Below, piece by piece: positions 7,567 to 9,397 of a stretch of 9,397 nucleotides of DNA. The notes under the pieces were generated by a model that did not search any database, was not told the origin of the DNA, and saw only the letters and a program-made list of their open reading frames with translations. Origin of the DNA: an uncultured Oscillospiraceae bacterium (GTDB lineage Bacteria > Bacillota > Clostridia > Oscillospirales > Oscillospiraceae); the NCBI GenBank assembly GCA_900763995.1, contig CAAFMK010000087.1, forward strand, positions 1 through 9,397, given 5' to 3'. Position 1 is the first letter of the stretch, and every line of letters starts with the position of its first letter. A program made the translations under genes and the position numbers.

Positions 7567-7569
7567 ACT
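7552..7569 (-). repeat. Three tandem hexamers at the MCP start codon
   Basis: The hexamer AGTATG (minus strand) occurs three times in a row, supplying three in-frame ATG codons and the encoded M-S-M-S-M start. The first ATG is best placed relative to the AGGAG ribosome binding site at 7576-7580. Confidence 0.8.
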
Positions 7570-7640
7570 TTACTTCTCCTCTTCCTCTGTTTCTTTCTTT
7601 GCCTGGAGATCTCTATTTAAAAATGGTTCTACTGTGTATG

Positions 7641-8351
7641 CTACACAATATCACCATACCTCCCTCTGGGTACATCCCCAAAGATATGCCCGTCCACCAA
7701 TGTGATCACCCTGCGGCGCATAATATTCACATAGCGGCTTGCATGGGTGGACATGATCACTGTAGTTCCTCTGCGGTTGATTTCATTCAGCAGATGAAAT
7801 AGATCCCAGATATTGTCATCATCCAAGTTGGCCGTCAACTCGTCCAGTACCAGTACAGGCGGACTGTTGATCAGCGCTCTGGCCAGCTCAATGCGTCTGC
7901 ACTCTCCGCCAGACAGCTCCCCTGGATACCTTTTCTCTGTTCCAGACATACCAACAAGGCCCAGGACTTTTTTCGTCCGCTCCTGTAAGCTGATATGTTT
8001 CTTTCTGTTGTAACCGCCAATTCTGGCCACCATTTCAAGATTTTCCTCAACTGTGCGCTTTCGGATCAGCCGCTGTTCCTGCCACACCTGTCCAAACCGC
8101 AGTGCGATCCGGCTTCTCTCCCAGCGTTTGATTTTCTCCAAGTCCTTACCATCCAGATAGACTGTTCCCCGGTCTGGTCTGATACCACCAGTAATGGCAT
8201 TGAGCAGGGTGCTCTTTCCCGCTCCACTGCTCCCAATGATAAACACAAACTCTCCCTGCTTAATGGTTAAGTCTATATCCTCGATCCTAACCTCGAGGCG
8301 CTTATCTCTGTAGTAAAACTTTGTGGTCTTTTCCAGTGTGATTGTGGCCAT
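7641..8351 (-). CDS. FtsE-like ABC transporter ATPase
   Basis: From the chosen start this is a 236-residue ABC ATPase of the FtsE/LolD type. It has Walker A GSSGAGKST (40-48), a Q-loop region around 88-91 (GQVWQEQRL), ABC signature LSGGE (146-150), Walker B VLVLDE (166-171) with catalytic Glu 171, D-loop ANLD and switch His 203. FtsE works at the inner face of the membrane with the permease FtsX to activate cell-wall hydrolases during division; related ATPases power other envelope machines. No permease gene adjoins it: the next gene on the strand is the MCP and the other neighbour is divergent. An ATG at 8405 would add 18 residues, but the ATG at 8351 has AAAGGAGG five bases upstream and starts in typical family fashion (MATITLEKTTKFY). 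The upstream ATG also lies at the divergent promoter. Confidence 0.92.
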   Translation of the reverse strand: MATITLEKTTKFYYRDKRLEVRIEDIDLTIKQGEFVFIIGSSGAGKSTLLNAITGGIRPDRGTVYLDGKDLEKIKRWERSRIALRFGQVWQEQRLIRKRTVEENLEMVARIGGYNRKKHISLQERTKKVLGLVGMSGTEKRYPGELSGGECRRIELARALINSPPVLVLDELTANLDDDNIWDLFHLLNEINRRGTTVIMSTHASRYVNIMRRRVITLVDGHIFGDVPRGRYGDIV

Positions 8352-8356
8352 GTCCG

Positions 8357-8362
8357 CCTCCT
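8357..8362 (-). promoter_or_regulatory. Ribosome binding site that fixes the ABC ATPase start
   Basis: A full AGGAGG on the minus strand, within AAAGGAGG, sits five bases before the ATG at 8351. It lies inside the longer open frame that begins at 8405 and is the main reason for choosing the shorter protein. Confidence 0.85.
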
Positions 8363-8380
8363 TTGCACCTAAGCTGATGC

Positions 8381-8410
8381 GGTATATTGATTCGAAATCT
8401 CCCATTGCAA
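8381..8410 (-). promoter_or_regulatory. Candidate promoter for the ABC ATPase gene
   Basis: On the minus strand TTGCAA (8405-8410) is followed after 18 bp by TATACC (8381-8386), each matching the sigma-A consensus at 4 of 6 positions. It would give a leader of about 20 bases ending in the AGGAGG site. TTGCAA is its own reverse complement, so the same hexamer can serve the divergent plus-strand promoter. Confidence 0.4.
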
Positions 8411-8418
8411 ATCAATAT
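8384..8418. repeat. Perfect 9-bp inverted repeat in the divergent promoter region
   Basis: ATATTGATT at 8384-8392 and its exact reverse complement AATCAATAT at 8410-8418 are separated by 17 bp, placing the arms about 26 bp centre to centre. The arms overlap the minus -10 and the -35/spacer of the plus promoter, which is where an operator for a dimeric regulator controlling both genes would sit. No regulator gene is seen in the window. Confidence 0.5.
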
Positions 8419-8432
8419 GTTTTTGCTATAAT
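8405..8432 (+). promoter_or_regulatory. Promoter of the C39-like peptidase gene
   Basis: A perfect TATAAT at 8427-8432 is preceded by TG one base upstream (TGCTATAAT), an extended -10 element. TTGCAA at 8405-8410, 16 bp upstream, matches the -35 consensus at 4 of 6. The first good start codon is about 45 bases downstream of the -10. Confidence 0.65.
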
Positions 8433-8477
8433 GAAAGAAAGTCGGATTTTTTGACTATTTTCGTAAGGGGATGAGCT

Positions 8478-9323
8478 GTGACAATGAAGAAAAAAAAGGG
8501 GAAGATCATCCTTATGGTCATCCTTGCTCTTGTATGTGTTGCCGGTGTTGAACTGGCAGCCTGCCGATACTTTGCCCCTGCGCTCTACCTCTCCATCACA
8601 GAGCCAATCCGCCATGGATACCAAGCCGCAGGCGCTTTTTTTCAGCAGACACTGACCAACGCCTCTGATTTTTTAGAAGAGCTCCAGCCAGAGGAGCCCC
8701 CTGTCAACCAGATGGCCAGCGCACCTGTTGTGGAGATAGAACTTCCACCGGCCAACTTTTCTGTCACCCACCTGTTTGTAGAGGATGGAGATCAAATGCT
8801 CTCAGGTGGCGCATTCGATCTGCATTACTTCAACCAGGGTGACCCGGTTTGGGCCGACCAGCCCTACGGCTCAGACCATATCGGAGGATACGGTTGTGGG
8901 CCGACCGCTATGGCCATGGCAATCTCCAGCATGACAGACACCTATATGGATCCAGCTGAAATGTCGGCCTGGGCCGTGGATCACGGCTACTGGGCCAGAC
9001 GAAGCGGCTCCTACCTCTCCATCGTGGAGGGGACTGCCTCCGCCTTTGGACTCCAGGCAGAACCCATCGACGAACACACACCTAAAGCGATGCAAGATGC
9101 CCTGCTCTCTGGCAAGCTGCTGGTAGCCCTGATGGGCCCAGGTCATTTTACCACAGGTGGACATTTTATTCTAGTGCGTGGCGTGACTTTAAGCGGAGAA
9201 GTTCTGGTGGCTGACCCAAACAGCACACAGAGGAGCCTGGTCACCTGGGATCCACAGCTTATTTTGGATGAACTGTCTCCCAGTCGGACCCGTGGGGCGC
9301 CTCTATGGGCCATCTCAGTGCCA
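8478..9323 (+). CDS. Membrane-anchored C39-like cysteine peptidase, 3' end lost at contig edge
   Basis: Open to the right end, so partial. Counting from the ATG at 8484, about 280 genomic residues are present. A basic N-terminus (MKKKKGK) precedes one hydrophobic helix at about 8-27, so the rest is outside the membrane; residues 28-105 are a variable linker. The C-terminal part is a Peptidase_C39-like papain-fold domain with nucleophile Cys 138 in GGYGCGPTAM, the oxyanion-type Gln 118 in FNQGDPVWA, His 227 in TGGHFILVRG and Asp 244 in VADPNS. The domain is nearly complete, and the true end is probably close after WAISVP. Start: an in-frame GTG at 8478 lies six bases after the Shine-Dalgarno-like stretch AGGGGA (8466-8471), better spaced than the ATG at 8484; an in-frame TGA just before excludes anything longer. 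The substrate is unknown; a peptidoglycan-linked or secreted peptide is a guess. The frame continues through the adapter, so any longer protein is an artefact. Confidence 0.88.
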
Positions 9324-9397
9324 GATCGGAAGAGCACACGTCTGAACTCCAGTCACGGCTACATCTCGTATGCCGTCTTCTGCTTGAAAAAAAAAAA
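9324..9397 (+). other. Illumina TruSeq adapter contamination with poly-A tail
   Basis: The stretch begins GATCGGAAGAGCACACG and continues to AGTCAC at 9356; then comes the six-base index GGCTAC (9357-9362), then the flow-cell sequence from ATCTCGTATG to CTGCTTG (9363-9386), then 11 A residues to the end. This is the TruSeq indexed adapter in its exact order. GGCTAC corresponds to TruSeq index 11. The A at 9323 may be genomic or the A-tailing base. It was evidently left untrimmed and assembled onto a contig end. Translated in the peptidase frame it gives RKSTRLNSSH, then YISYAVFCLKK, a known contaminant peptide in protein databases. Confidence 0.98.

Noticed and set aside
7633..7647. A 6-bp inverted repeat (TGTGTA/TACACA, 3-nt loop) at the ABC ATPase stop codon as a terminator
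   Set aside because: The stem is short and AT-rich, overlaps the stop codon, and the nearest T-run is about ten bases away, so it is too weak to call. No convincing promoter was found in the 74-bp gap either, so read-through into the MCP gene is possible.
8352..8405. An 18-residue N-terminal extension of the ABC ATPase from the ATG at 8405
   Set aside because: The perfect AGGAGG lies inside this stretch just before the ATG at 8351, the extension has no family counterpart, and its start coincides with the -35 region of the divergent promoters.
9143..9337. A minus-strand open frame at the right end
   Set aside because: Its start lies within adapter sequence and the rest is antisense to the peptidase domain.
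9324..9397. A C-terminal extension of the peptidase encoded by the last bases
   Set aside because: It is the translation of the sequencing adapter, not genomic sequence.

Overview
The window reads as the end of a draft contig from a Gram-positive Firmicute. A gut Clostridia of the Oscillospiraceae/Ruminococcaceae type is the best guess. This is inferred from strong AGGAGG-type ribosome binding sites, moderate GC content, a lipoprotein signal, FtsE-like and C39-like envelope proteins, and an FtsA-like protein with a long C-terminal extension. No rRNA or other taxonomic marker is present. The last ~74 bases are not genomic: they are an Illumina TruSeq index adapter followed by poly-A.

Layout: seven genes lie on the minus strand and one on the plus strand. 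In minus-strand transcription order (right to left) they are an FtsE-like ABC ATPase (7641-8351), a methyl-accepting chemotaxis protein (5761-7566), a long hairpin that probably terminates the MCP transcript (5632-5677), a fresh promoter (5604-5633), and a compact gene group. That group is a FapA/DUF342 protein (3847-5583), a CheX-like phosphatase (3329-3829), a CheY-like single-domain receiver (2958-3332), an FtsA-like actin-fold ATPase with an unusual extension (906-2924) and a lipoprotein (63-827). A hairpin at 28-54 closes the left end. On the plus strand, a membrane-anchored C39-like cysteine peptidase starts at about 8478 and runs off the contig into the adapter.

How it may work together: MCP, CheY and a CheX-type CheY-P phosphatase are parts of a chemosensory pathway, but no CheA, CheW, flagellar or pilus gene is in view. 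The receiver and phosphatase are translationally coupled and sit between FapA and an FtsA-like ATPase. This suggests a phospho-signalling module acting on FapA or on a cytoskeletal/envelope machine rather than on a flagellar motor. That functional link is inference from gene order only. The ABC ATPase and the C39-like peptidase diverge from a shared 126-bp region with overlapping promoter-like elements and a perfect 9-bp inverted repeat.
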